Below are positions 47,942 through 59,015 of a stretch of 64,000 nucleotides of DNA, piece after piece (within the stretch, counting starts at the first letter, position 1; each line of letters starts with the position of its first letter). The position numbers and the translations under genes are program-made. The notes beneath the pieces were generated by a model. That model worked only from the letters and a program-made list of their open reading frames with translations, was not told where the DNA came from and made no database searches. The DNA is from Blasia pusilla. Its lineage: Eukaryota; Marchantiophyta; Marchantiopsida; Blasiales. Location of the stretch: assembly GCA_050084515.1 (NCBI GenBank), contig CM114272.1:40548001-40612000 (forward strand), given 5' to 3'.

Positions 47942-48412
47942 TGTCACATCTTAGTTTGACGTAGGTAGAGTTCTATCGCGTCGAAAATATAGAGAGTCAC
48001 CGGGCTAGTTGGATGTAACTCCATCTTGAGATGTCGGATGAGGTTGGCGACAAGTCTGTTGCGTCAAGAACGTCGTTTATGGAGATTTTCCTATTTTGGT
48101 CTTAGTCCATCAGATGACCTGTTGACCGAGTTAATGGTCATCCGGTAACCTGTGCACTTAAGTTACCGTTGGGAGGGCTATTTTTGGGGGAAGAGCTTTT
48201 TGGCTCTTCCCAAGGGTATAAGAGTGAGAGAGTTGGCTTTCTCAAGCCATCTTTCTCATGTTGAGCCTTAGGAGCGCCTCTCTTGCATAGACGTGTGTGG
48301 GAGTGTAGGAGGTAGGATGCTAGCCTCCGGATTCCCTCATAGCAGAGGGTGGATGTGGTTTGATATGCCGATGTAGATTCATGAGTGGAGTTTTAGTTTG
48401 GGTGAGCCGTTT
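47942..48412 (+). repeat. Block B1 of copy 3
   Basis: It is about 470 bp, homologous to B2 at 52474-52943 at roughly 90% by eye. A possible TATA element GGGTATAAGAG lies near 48213, inside a self-complementary AGAGCTTTTTGGCTCTTCCC context. After GGTGAGCCGTTTTTAC the two B copies part. B1 continues into leader sequence and is not followed by A. Confidence 0.85.
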
Positions 48413-49355
48413 TTACTCCTCTTGATTTTACATGAGCCGCAGGTCCAAGGAAGGTGGAGAGGGTGCGTCCATAGGGCCACATGCCTATAGAGAGTTAATA
48501 TGGGGAGTAGAACGCGGGCCGGGGAGGTCCAGCTAGGGAGCCCGATGAGTTTCTAGGGCCACGGAAGATGGGATTGAAGAGAAAATCAAGGTTGGTTGGC
48601 AAACCCGTGCAGAGTCCGAGGGGAGAGGAGTTTTGGAGAGGCACTAAAGCTCCATAGGAAGCCTTGCCATAGTTAATGGCATGAATGGGATAGGGTCATG
48701 GATAAACGTAGTGGGGTTGAGGTAGGTTACATAGTTGGAGAGTTTTTCCGAGAGACTAGATGTATTGGTGAGCGAGATGGGGTATTGGCACCAACAGTTT
48801 GCGGTGGAGAGTTTCTTTTACGGAGTGGTAGTGCAGGAGACACATATGTTGATGTCGACAAGTAGTCCGCATCTGTTGACGTGAGGTTTGACGTGTATTT
48901 GAGGAGAGTGTTGAGTTGCGGAGGTTGCCGCACCACTTGGAAGAGTGAGTGTTGACGCTCGCGTAGGTTGGAGGACGTGATTAGGTTACCCATTTGAGTC
49001 ACTTTTCCCACACTTATCTTGTCTGATTTAGAGTGTTGGATATCAGATAGTTATTGGTGTTAGATGGATGTAGCGATGGTGATGAGTGTAGACTCCTTTC
49101 ATGTGTAGCATGTTGGTGGATATACGGTGGTGGCCGAGTAGGGGTTGCGTGTATGACCCGAGAGTGTCAGTAGTTTAGGTGAGTTAGTTGGGAGGCTCAT
49201 GGTGAGCCCGAGTGTTGAGTGTGCGTGAGGCTGGGTGTGTCATCACGGGATAACCATTAGCGTAGGTGAGCTAGTAAGGAGTGTGGGAGACTCTTGGTGA
49301 GTCTTAGGGTTTGAGCGTTTAAGACAGGGTTGTCATCACGACGTTCTTTCTGGGT

Positions 49356-50618
49356 TTGGAAGAACGGGGAAGTACAAGCAGTAGTAGTGGAGTGACACGG
49401 AGTGTTATGAGGTATCGAGGGGTTTTGAGTGAGGAACCACCCCGACTCCCATCCGTGGCTGGATTGTCATCACTAGACAACGGATCTGGTGATAAGATCG
49501 CAGACAGGGACGGTGATACGTGGAGAGAGATGGACGACATGGGCCATGGGGGCATGCATCATTTCTTGGGTTTGGTAGGCACCATAGATCTAGATGATTT
49601 CATCCAAGAGTTTGACCCATGGTACGACTTCCAAGAGATAGATACCTCTATGTGGTTCAACCCTTTTATGATATGGAAGGGGTTGTTCCAACACTTGGAG
49701 GGTCCATCGATGGATGATTACATGGAGTTCAGATCTCTATACTATGTAGAGATCGATGCCTGGAGGGAGTATTGGGCTCTAAGGTATGTGTCCACTAGTG
49801 GTCGTGAGGCGTATGATGGGATAGTGAGGGTGGAGAGACCTACACCATCATCCCACGGACTAGATAGAGAGGATGGCAGTGAGAGTGGTGAGATGGCTGA
49901 GACCTCTCATGGTAGAGGACCATTGAGTTTCAGTCCTACAATGAAGTTCTTCCGACAGTTGGGGAGAAGCTACTAGGGCGTGCGGACTGACAAGCTGAAG
50001 AGTATACAGGATTTTTAGCAGAGATCGGGTGAGAGTTTGAGGGAGGCATTCACGCGCATGCGATGGTTGATCGTTGCCACATATGGGATGACTGAGGCAC
50101 AGTCAGTGGATTATTGGTACGAGGTGCTAGATGAGGAGCTACGGAGGAGAATTCGGGATGCAATGTTGCTTCACACGACGAAGCCCACATTGAAGGTGGT
50201 CTTCGAGTTGTTTGAGCGGGTAGAGCTCAACATGAGAGAGGAGCAAGTTGTGACCAGGGGTTTTTTGCGGGATTCGATGGGTCGACGAGTAGGAGTAGAC
50301 CCATAGGTGCCCCAATATGCACTAGAACCACGAGAGTGGGCTGGTGGGCCTAAAGAGCAGGGCGAGTATCGTGAGTCGATGAGGCAACGGCCTATATCGA
50401 CATATGTTTCCCAATAGGGGCCAGGCTTGGCTTGTTGGACATGTGGTGGGCCACATAGGGAGAGGGACTGCCCACAGCATGGGAGAGGGCCACGGGCGCC
50501 TCCGATTGCTCAAGAGCTAGAAAGGATGGCCCCACCACAGTTGCAATGTTATCATTGTCATCGATATGGTCACACTAGGGATACGTATTATGATCTTCGT
50601 CGGGAGGTACGTCCATAG
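49356..50618 (+). pseudogene. Gag and zinc knuckles of copy 3
   Basis: The first frame (to 49976) contains GTIDLDDFIQEFDPWYD, FMIWKGLFQHLEGPSMDDYM and EIDAWREYW. The second (50037-50306) has YWYEVLDEELRRRIRD and FELFERVELNMREEQVV. The third (50427-50618) holds two knuckles, CWTCGGPHRERDC and CYHCHRYGHTRDTYY, the second with tyrosine in place of the last cysteine. Stops near 49976 and 50306 separate them. I see no convincing ATG for the first frame. Confidence 0.82.
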
Positions 50619-51098
50619 GTAGGAATAGGACTTGGGAGCAAGAGTTTTGGTGGAGATTGAGTGGTGGATGATCGTGGTAGTAGAGTGCCATTACTAGTCA
50701 TAGGAGATGGAGGACGTGCACCCGATGCAACGCTTCTTACGTGCATCGATTAGTTGGAGCAAAGGATTGCTGCCATGATGACCATGCAGTTGTAGGTAGG
50801 CGTAAAGCTGAGAGTAGCTAGTGTGGAGCTAGCCTCCACATATTACCACGATGCTGGTGAGGATTCTGCGACGATGGGATTTATGTGTAGTGCAGCTCAG
50901 GTTGAGGCTGCTACGGTGGTGACTTAGGGTGTTGCGAGAGTAACTCAGCCATCGAGAGGTGGGGTTGAGATTGACCCATATGAGGGGACTGATGGATGAC
51001 ATGCCAGGGTTCCTCAGTCGTTCACATTGCAGGAGGCACTACATACACCGTCGATAGTGCCTCGATGACTAGTAGTACCCATAGGTGAGACAGATGCG

Positions 51099-51790
51099 TT
51101 GACGTCACGAGGAGCTAGAGAGACGACTCCTATGTCGGCTCGGATGGAGCCAGTGTTGTTGGAGGTGGCCACTAGGTTGAGCCAGGCTCCATTATTTTCC
51201 GCCATGAAGTTGGAGACGTTGGGAGTTGGACCAGCGGAGGTGTTCCGACTAGCTACCACGTTGTGTAAGCGTGGAGAGGTGACTGCCTCTTGTTCAAAAG
51301 TAGTTGAGGAGGTGGTGGACTTGCCCTTGGAGCAGGAGCTCGAGACGTCCCCCATTGAGTCATGGCATGCGGCGGCGGCAAAGTTGGTAGATATGCCAGC
51401 AAGGCTAGCGATAGAGCGAGCCATGATCACACCAAATGTGGTGTTGTTGGATAATCGAGTAAGAGTGTTTCGCTTGGTTAGTCCCGAAGGTACGATGTAC
51501 CATCCGCAACGCATCCTACTTGATTCGGGAGTGCAACCCTTGATGTTAGGGAAGTTGGCGTGTTTGGCATTGGGTTTACGGAAAGGCGACATTGACTGTT
51601 GTCCCTTTGAGATACAAACCTCTATTGGAGGTGAATCACCCACACAGTTCATGACTTGACAGGAGTTGGTGGTTAGCCTCCAGCCAGAGCATGAGTCAGA
51701 TAATGCGATGGTGCGCACTCGAGTGATTACGACACCGGAAGAGTCGTATGATGTGTTGGTAGGGAGTATGGTGTCGTACTCTGTAGGTTT
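51099..51790 (+). pseudogene. Aspartic protease region of copy 3
   Basis: A 187-codon open frame (51099-51659) ends with PQRILLDSGVQPLMLGKLA, a good retropepsin active-site loop (D-S-G). After one stop, SYDVLVGSMVSYSVGFILDF provides the second conserved glycine motif of the fold. The region before the loop (NVVLLDNRVRVFRLVSPEG) is shared with copies 1 and 2. Confidence 0.8.
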
Positions 51791-52190
51791 CATTCTGGAT
51801 TTTTGGGAGGAGATAGTTTCTTATGTGCCAAGGTGGCGATAAGGTGATGGATGGGTGAGCCATCTAACCGCGCAATTTGCAGGAGTTAGTGGTGGTCGAT
51901 CGCGTGAGGATACGATGACCACGTTGGCAGCATTCACAGGTGATGTTCGGTGATCAGGAGGGTTCGGGGAGAGGAGCATACATGCGGAGGAAATTCTCGT
52001 AGCGGATAGTCCCCCGGAGAGACATGCCAGGGTGGGTGTCTCTTCCCATGGTGCAGAGTTTGATTTTATCATTGTTGGGGATGAGCGTTGAGATGCGTGG
52101 AGTGCAGACAAGCTCATGAGGCATGTGTGGAGCCGCGTCTATGTTTGGAGCAGGGTACGAGAGTGTTAGATCTCTTTGGAGGGATCAACA
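51791..52190 (+). pseudogene. Connector domain and DNMT motif I of copy 3, truncated
   Basis: The connector residues ERSIHAEEILVADSPPERH are legible near 51970-52025, followed by FDFIIVGDER. The methyltransferase opens with VLDLFGGINMAG at 52163-52198. Roughly 60 bases later the sequence changes to the pre-polypurine-tract region (LELGRPNYQLGGRL), so about 3.8 kb present in copy 2 is missing. Confidence 0.7.
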
Positions 52191-52321
52191 TGGCGGGTTG
52201 CTGCAGTGTGGCAATGTTGCGGGGATGACGGCATCGACGGTGCTAGATGTGTGTAGGATAATAGATCTTGTCGGGTACATATGTGTGTGTTGTCTGGAGT
52301 TGGGGAGACCCAACTACCAAC

Positions 52322-53089
52322 TAGGGGGGCGGTTGTGGGGTCCCTTTGTATATGTGTGAGTATATTTTGTTTATGTATGGATCTATCCGTATGTTGGGGA
52401 AGATCGATGTTGTGTGGTGTGTAGATGTGACCAATGTTATGGGTTGTGTGGCGATGTGTATGCGCATGACAACTGTCACATCTTAGTTTGACGTAGGTAG
52501 AGTTCTATCGCGTCAACAGTATAGAGAGTCAACAGGCTATTTAGGTGTAATTTCATCTTGAGATGTTGGATGAGGTTGGCAACAAGTCTGTTGATGTCGT
52601 TTATGGCAATTTCCCTATTTTGGTCTTAGTCTGTAAGGTGACCTGTTGACCGAGTCAACGGTCATTCGATAACCTATGCATGCAAGTTACCGTTGGAAGG
52701 GCTACTTTTGGGGGAATAGCTTTTTGGCTCTTCCCAAGGGTATAAGAGTGAGAGAGATGGCTTTCTCAAGCCATCTTTCTCATGTCAAGCCTTAGGAGTG
52801 CCTCTCTTGTATAGACGTGTGTGGGTGTGTACGTAGGAGGTAGGGTGCTAGCGTCCGGATTCCCTCATAGCGGAGGGTGGATATGGTTTGATATGTCGAT
52901 ATAGATACATGAGTGGAGTTTTAGGCTGGGTGAGCTGTTTTCATAGACGTGTGTGGGGTCCGTTTGTATATGACTGAGTATATTTCATTTCTGTATGGAT
53001 CAACCCGTATGTTGGGGAAGATCGGTGTTGTGTGGTGTGTAGATGTGACGAGCGATGTGGATTGAGTAGCGATGTGTATGCGCACGACA
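52322..53089 (+). repeat. Polypurine tract and split terminal block A1-B2-A2 of copy 3
   Basis: The tract TAGGGGGGCGGT (52322-52333) is followed by A1 (52334-52471, from TGTGGGGTCC to GCGCATGACA), then AC, then B2 (52474 to about 52943), 8 bp, and A2 (52952-53089). A1 and A2 are both 138 bp and share TATGTTGGGGAAGATCG and TGTTGTGTGGTGTGTAGATG. The A1/B2 joint reads TGACA-AC-TGTCA, the two element ends facing each other. At the B2/A2 joint TAGACGTGTGTGGG also occurs inside B2 (near 52814). Confidence 0.87.
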
Positions 53090-53389
53090 AGGAAGATTGG
53101 AGAAGTGATGCGTATCCTTTCATTAAGAATTGCATTTGTAGTACCATTCAATTTTGATTTTTTTATTAGAACTTGAGTTCTTGTAGAACATAAACGTCCA
53201 TGGTCTTAGTTTTTTGAGGTTTATCTATTCTTCTATCTACAGACCATGAAAAAGAGTCTCAATAATGATTTTGGTCAAATCCACAAGGAGATATCATATA
53301 TGTATACAATTGCTCTCTCACCAACTGGAATATGTGGTGTGTTGTGATGGTGCATACAAGAAATGTAAACTCATGGCACAAGACGGTCT

Positions 53390-54580
53390 TACATGAGGCG
53401 ATCGAGTACGTCTACAACGCTTATGCAACATTTGATATGGCCTAGCATTGGCACGTTGCGAGATGTGGCAACGACTTCGTGTAGAGTCCCACTATTTATG
53501 GCCAGAGATTTGATGAAATGTGGAGGTCAACCAGTTGAGGTCTTCCCATTACCAACGATTCTTTGTGAGAGCAATTACTATGGTTCTTCTAGTGCCGAGA
53601 TTTGCATAAGAGGTGTGGCGGATGTACTCTTGGAGCAAGTGCTCGCGATAAAATCCACAAAGAGTTGGCATACAATAACATCTAGAATGGAAAAGTTGCC
53701 ATCTAGACCAATTATAGAATGTAGCCATCATCCCTCTAGGAGTTTTTGTTTTGGATAGTCAAGATGGACTATTTCAATTGGTTGGTCTATTGAGAGTCAT
53801 GTATTAACCGCATCGTGTTCTTCTTGATTCAAGAGCATAATCCATTAAGTTGGGGAAGGCGGCATGTGTGGTGATGAGGTTGTAGAAGTGTGAGATCACT
53901 CCATGTCCATTCTAAATTCACACTTCACTTGGAGGCATATCCCCAACACAATATATTACTCATGAGGAGATTGCAGTGAGGATTCAGCCTCAGCATCCTA
54001 CTAATAGTGCAATTGTATGGGCGCAAGCGGTGATGACTCCAATCGAGTCCTATGATGTTTTGGTAGGGGCTATCGTATTGTATCCGCTAGGGTTTACATT
54101 TGACTTTTGGGAGAAGATAAACTCCTATCAACCAAGTTGGCGGCTAAGTGAAGGACGTGCCAATTAGCTACTCATGCAATATGCAGGGAGACATGATGCT
54201 CTGCTTCGAGGGTTGACCACAATAGTTGCAACTTATTGTGGCGCAGTCTATTTGCCTGGAGATTTATTGGAGGGAAATGCCCATGTAGAGGATATTCATA
54301 AGGAGTGGCATGCGATGACAAGCCAGACTACATCTATTGGCGACACGTTATCTGCTTTGTGGAAGATGAGCATTGATTTGCAGAGGAGTGCAGACAAGCT
54401 TATAGGTGTGGAGTTCAGCCTAAGCCTATGCTATAGAGCAAGATGAGACCAAGCTACCACGTGCTCTATGAGTAAAGTTGTTGAAATCCTTGGACACCAC
54501 ACTGATTATGTGGTAGTATGGCGAGGAGGATACATGTATACTAGATCTCTTTGGAAGGATTAGTACTCTTTGGAGTTCTT
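53390..54580 (+). pseudogene. Protease-connector-DNMT motif I fragment of the same family
   Basis: TSCRVPLFMARDLMKCGGQP and GVADVLLEQVLAIKSTKSWH (53480-53680) match the pre-protease region of copy 3. SYDVLVGAI, FDFWEKINSYQPSWRLSEGR (54040-54160) and LPGDLLEGNAHVEDI (54260-54300) follow as the connector. ILDLFGRIS near 54538 is a damaged methyltransferase motif I, after which homology is lost. No ends of the element are visible. The left side begins about 300 bp after copy 3. Confidence 0.7.
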
Positions 54581-54699
54581 TTGAACATTTCTTCCTTATT
54601 TTTTATGAAGTTCTTCTCGAAAACCAAAAAGTTTCTAACAATCCTTCCTTTCCTTCATATTGAACTCTTCTTGAGTTATCACAGCGTTGTTGGACAATT

Positions 54700-55370
54700 G
54701 GGCTTGAATGTTTCACTTGGTTAGTCCCACATACATGGTATATCACATGTAGCGTGTCCTACTTGATTCAGGACTGTAACCCTTGATTAGGTAAGGCGGC
54801 GTGTTTGGCAATGGGGGTTATAGAAAGGCGATATTGAGCTTTGTCCTTTTTAGATACAGTTCTCTAAGGGGGGTATGTCATCCAAGTAGTATATGACTCA
54901 ATAGGAGGTAGTTGTTAAAATCCAACTAGACCATGCAAAAAATAGTGCTATGGTGCGCACATATGTGATTACAACACCATGTGAGTTATACAATATGTTA
55001 GTAGGGGGTACGATGTTATATCCCCAAGAAATCATCCTTGATTTTTGGCAAGAGACCGTTTCCTATTGACCAGGGAGACGATCAAGTGATGGCCATATAA
55101 GTTAGTTACCCATGCAGTTTACGAGATAAGGCAGTCGACCACTATATAGCTAGCAATATGATGATATATTGATCACGACGTCAGCTATATAGCTAGCAAG
55201 GTGATTTTTTGGAGAGGAATGCACATGCAAAGGACATTGTGGTAGCGGATAGTTCCATGGAGAGACAGGGTGTCTCTTCCCATGGTGTTGAGACATCTTC
55301 ACCATTGTGGGGTACGAGCATTGACTTGTAGAGGAATGCAGATAACCTCGTGAGGCTAAGGTTGCTTGGA
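54700..55370 (+). pseudogene. Second protease-connector fragment of the family
   Basis: In mixed frames one can read the family's protease and connector again (CSVSYLIQD at the protease loop, GKAACLAMGV, then YDMLVGGTMLYP-like and SYIDQGDDQVMAI-like segments to GVSSHGVETSSPLWG near 55290). It is more decayed than the fragment to its left and has no methyltransferase motif. Confidence 0.5.
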
Positions 55371-56732
55371 AACGGAAAACTCCATCCTTGGGACGGGAAT
55401 GATAAATGGGAGGTTCCTTGGAAATGGAAGACTCCATCTATGGGAGCAAGTGTGGGCTCGAATGAAGGTTGTGGGCTAGGGAGCGACAAAGTGAGTGGAC
55501 CACGGGGCGCGATGTGAGCTCATAGTGGGCATGATGTGCTCAAAGTGCAGGCCTAACGCGGCTCCTTAAGAGGTGGTGTAGCCTTCGCGGGCCCTTGTGG
55601 GTTGAGTGAGCGGGCCTAGCCCGTGCTACCAAAGCATTGCCAAGCTAAGATGCAAGCCATTTAGGCTGGCTCTACCCAATCACGAGCCATGCAAGCTCAA
55701 TGTCGACTGACGTGCAAGTTATCTACGGGGCAAGAGAGCATGTTGTGGGCTTAATTAGACGCCGTAAATGCAACCTTCCTTCTAGGCCATGTAGGTTGGG
55801 TGCCGGCCTAGGCTCAGACCATGGGTATGGCTATGGGCAAAGGCATGCGCCCAGCCTTGGGATATGCATGTAGGTTGTGGGCTAGATGTGGACCTAGGCT
55901 CGGGCTAGGCTGGAAGGGTGTAGGCCCCACTGGGTTGAGTTTGGGCTTAAATTTTGGGCGTGTACAATGGTTGTGTGTACCTTGGAGCATGCTCTAGGTA
56001 TGGTTAGTTTTGAAGGCCATATGATTGGTATTCATAGCTGGAGATGAAAGAGGAAGGTTATAGTATAAGTGAATAGGGTGGTTATGATAGAGAATAGGTT
56101 AGTTGCGAATGAAGTGGGTGAAGAAGTTAGGATAATTGAAAAGGAATTTGGATGAGGAGAACAAAATATGATTTGGTACATATTTATTAGTGAGTTTTTT
56201 TGTGCATTAAGAGTAAGTGGGGATAGGTGAGAGAAATGAAATCAGAGTTAATTCCTTCCTTCCAACCTCCCCCATATAAACTTGCTTATTTTTAGTATCC
56301 TCTCACAATCTCACTCCTTTCTCCATGTCTCCCTCTCTCTACGTTTTTGTCTAAGTTTATTTTTTCATAGATATGTGAAGTTGATAAGCGAGATTATGTT
56401 TTGTCACTAGATAATCCTAATCATTTAAGGTAACTTGGTTATTATAATGTCATATGGATTGACAATTGTAATCTTTTTATCGGATAGTTCTAATTTGTTC
56501 CCCAAAAAGATTACAGTTAACTCAAAAGAGATATAGTTTACACGGAAATTCAAGAATCCAAGATTCTCTTCGATAGAAAATGAACAAAGACAACTCCATT
56601 TAGTACCACAAAACCTTTCCCTCAAGGTATCTTCTCCACAGGATTAGCAACATGAATTCTTATGACTTGAATCTCGAGTAAACAACAAAGAACCTCCATG
56701 AGAACATAGTGAGTAGACGGCTCTCCCTGGTA
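55371..56732. other. No recognised gene
   Basis: The first part (55440-55980) is GC-rich with repeated GGGCTAG/GGCCTAGG words; the rest is A/T-rich. TGGTATCAGAAC at 56728-56739 looks like an initiator-tRNA primer site, but the following LTR-like sequence makes that reading doubtful. Confidence 0.5.
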
Positions 56733-56990
56733 TCAGAACTTGATTCGTCCTCTAATCTTGGTTAGTCAGTTAAGCACGATTATCTTAACTAGGGTTAGTT
56801 AATCACTATTAGTCTAACTCGAGACTATGGTTAAGGTTAGGGTTAGGGTTGCTTGTACATACCCTATAGAATTGAAAGGGGACCAGCCTCCACTCATTCT
56901 CTCATTGCAAATTTTATTCTCCATGGTGGCGTGTGAGTGTGATAGCCGTTTCCCGCCAATTATGCTTCTTTAGCATTTTTCCATAGTGAG
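56733..56990 (+). repeat. Copia LTR remnant (plus orientation)
   Basis: Matches the reverse complement of 60748-61022: TAATCTTGGTTAGTC, CGAGACTATGGTTAAGGTTA, CCACTCATTCTCTCATTG and TTATGCTTCTTTAG occur in the same order. It contains a short GGTTAGGGTTAGGG word that is part of the LTR and not a telomere. The ends are decayed. Confidence 0.75.
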
Positions 56991-57249
56991 GGGGGTGGTA
57001 GGGGTGCAGCCACACCCCCTACCGTCCCTTCTCCTCTTCAAAACTTTTCTCCTAATCTAACGATTTGATTAGGATAGTGCTCTTCTAATCTAACTGTTAT
57101 ATTAGGTGTGAGAACCCGCACCTAATCCAAGCCTTAGCTTACGAATAGGGGAATAGAAATTAATTTTAAAAATCTCCTTTTTTATCTTCTAAGTTAATCT
57201 TTCTTCTCCATTTTTTATTTTTTTTTAATAAAAAATAATTAATTAGCTT

Positions 57250-58240
57250 GTTGCATTAAGACATCAACAGACATGGGAGCTGGTTGATATATCTTCCGGT
57301 AAGGAAGCTATTGATTGCAAATGGGTTTATAAAATCAAGCGCAATCAAGATGGTACAATTAACAGATATAAAGCGAGATTGGTGGCTAAGGGCTATGCAC
57401 AACAATATGACATCAATTATGAGAAAACATTTAGCCCTATTGCAAAGATAGCGACTACGAGAACAGTGGTTGTAGTTGTAGTGAGTAAGAAGTCGAGATT
57501 ATAAGACATGAACGTCAAGAATGCCTTCTTGAATGGAGATCTATACGAGGACTCAACCACCTGGATACGAGCATCCCAAGTTTCCATTTCGTGTATGTAG
57601 GTTAAAGAAAGCTCTATACGGACTTGAACAAGCTCAAAGAGCTTGGTATGGCAAGATTACATACGTCCTACAAGAGTTGGGTTTTAGGGTATGGGATTTT
57701 GACTCCTCGTTTTATGTCTTGAGAGGAAAAGATCATATGGTTATCATTGAATTGTATGTTGACGATCTCTTGATTATTGAGAGTACTGAAGAAATGGTAC
57801 AACAAGTCAAGCTGAAGTTACAAGCAAAGTTTGATATGAAGGATTTGGGAGAACACAAGTTCTTCCTTGAGGTTGAATTTATCAAGGTTGGAGAGAGCAT
57901 GTGGTTACTACAATGACAATATGTTCTTCACATGGTTTCAAAATATATTATGAAGGCTTGTAAACCAATCTCTACACTATTGGACCAGAGTGTGAAGCTA
58001 AGAGTGGATGAAGGAGAGTTGCTTGCAGATTCTAATATGTATAGGCGCATGGTTGGAAGTTTGATCTATCTAACTATAACCAGGCCAGATTTGAGCTATG
58101 TTGTCGGCCTAGTGAGCGAATTTATGCAAGCACATCGAAAATCTCATCTTGATGCTGTGAGGAGGATTATGCGATACGTGAAATTCTTTGTTCAATTCGG
58201 CTTCAATTTGAACCTTCTCCAAGTTTTCAATACCCTCTTG
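57250..58240 (+). pseudogene. Ty1/copia reverse transcriptase-RNase H start
   Basis: CKWVYKIKRNQDGTINRYKA and RLVAKGYAQQYDINYEKTFS (57320-57435) begin the domain. It continues with NVKNAFLNGDLYE, PPGYEHPKFPFRVCRLKKAL, LYGLEQAQRAWY and ELYVDDLLII, which holds the catalytic Y-V-D-D. KFDMKDLGEHKFFLEVEF follows, then KACKPISTLLDQSVKLRVDE, TRPDLSYVVGLVS and RRIMRYVK. Frameshifts occur near 57500 and 57916. The reading stops at about 58200, where family sequence begins. Confidence 0.88.
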
Positions 58241-58254
58241 AATCAACAATAAAC

Positions 58255-59008
58255 CCACACTCTACGCCACAATGCGGCTCGCGATCGAGATGGTGTGGTG
58301 CGTCCATGAGCAGCACGACGCAACAATGGGCGGCGCGTTGCGGCTGCGGGCGTCATGGCACGGTATTCGATCGTCGTCGAGCGGCTACCAAGCACAACAT
58401 AGCAGCATGAAATCAAAACTCAAACACCATAATCGAAGATCATCTGCCGTCACTGGTTGATGACAAAACTGCAATGACGGTGGCGGCCTAAACAAAGTAG
58501 GTGGTGGAAACTCAAGTCAGAGAATCAACGAATGTCGTGGAAGACCCTCCACTCCGTAATGGTGGCAATGGCAACCAAAGGATGGACAACGGACGGTCGA
58601 TCATACACTCATTTTGAGTATATAAAGTCGATCATATACTCAAAATGGTACTTACCTAAAATAGGAAGTTCCTCAATATGACTCCAAATGAGCCGAAACG
58701 AAGGGGAAACCTGCTCTCTCAGGTTTCTCGGGGCCTCAGCAGGTCATTCTCGACCTACTGAGCCTATCCTCCACTAATCACGAAGGCGCTCTACTAGATC
58801 TCACCGATATATCCTAAAAGACGTGACAACCGTCTCGGTAGGCATTCGGCTCACCAACGCAATAGTTGTAATTTGTCGCAACCTCAAACGACGCTGCTCA
58901 GCTACTCCTAAGCTGAAAATCCATATCAAGCAGTTCAAGTCCATCGCCTAACCCAAGACATGACGTCGTGATGCCTCTAATAGTGATGGTGTTGTGGTCA
59001 CTCTTGTG
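58255..59008 (-). mobile_element. Rearranged fragment of the DNMT-carrying family
   Basis: On the minus strand, 59008-58829 is the methyltransferase C-terminus (motif X ASRRHVLG-like, DLNCLIWIFSLGVAEQ), matching 18880-19048. It stops exactly where block B begins (TGTCACGTCTTTTAGGAT at 58828). B runs to about 58648. From about 58500 to 58255 the sequence matches the copy 1 leader (23370-23600; GCGCGTTGCGGC, CGAGCGGCTACCA). The order methyltransferase end - B - leader is not found in the intact elements. Confidence 0.75.
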
Positions 59009-59015
59009 CTATCTG

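Larger units (their letters stand above)
47942..53089 (+). mobile_element. Copy 3: 5.1 kb deletion derivative of the DNMT-carrying gypsy family
   Basis: The order is B1, leader, gag, zinc knuckles, protease, connector, motif I of the methyltransferase, then a jump to the polypurine tract and A1-B2-A2. It starts TGTCACATC at 47942 and ends GCGCACGACA at 53089. AGGA lies on both outer sides (47938-47941 and 53090-53093). The rest of the methyltransferase, reverse transcriptase, RNase H and integrase are absent, so it could only move with help. Gag and protease are the best-preserved of the family here. Confidence 0.85.

Noticed and set aside
56728-56739. TGGTATCAGAAC as a primer binding site following an LTR
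   Set aside because: The sequence lines up with the start of the copia LTR remnant that follows, no LTR end is visible before it, and no gag follows.
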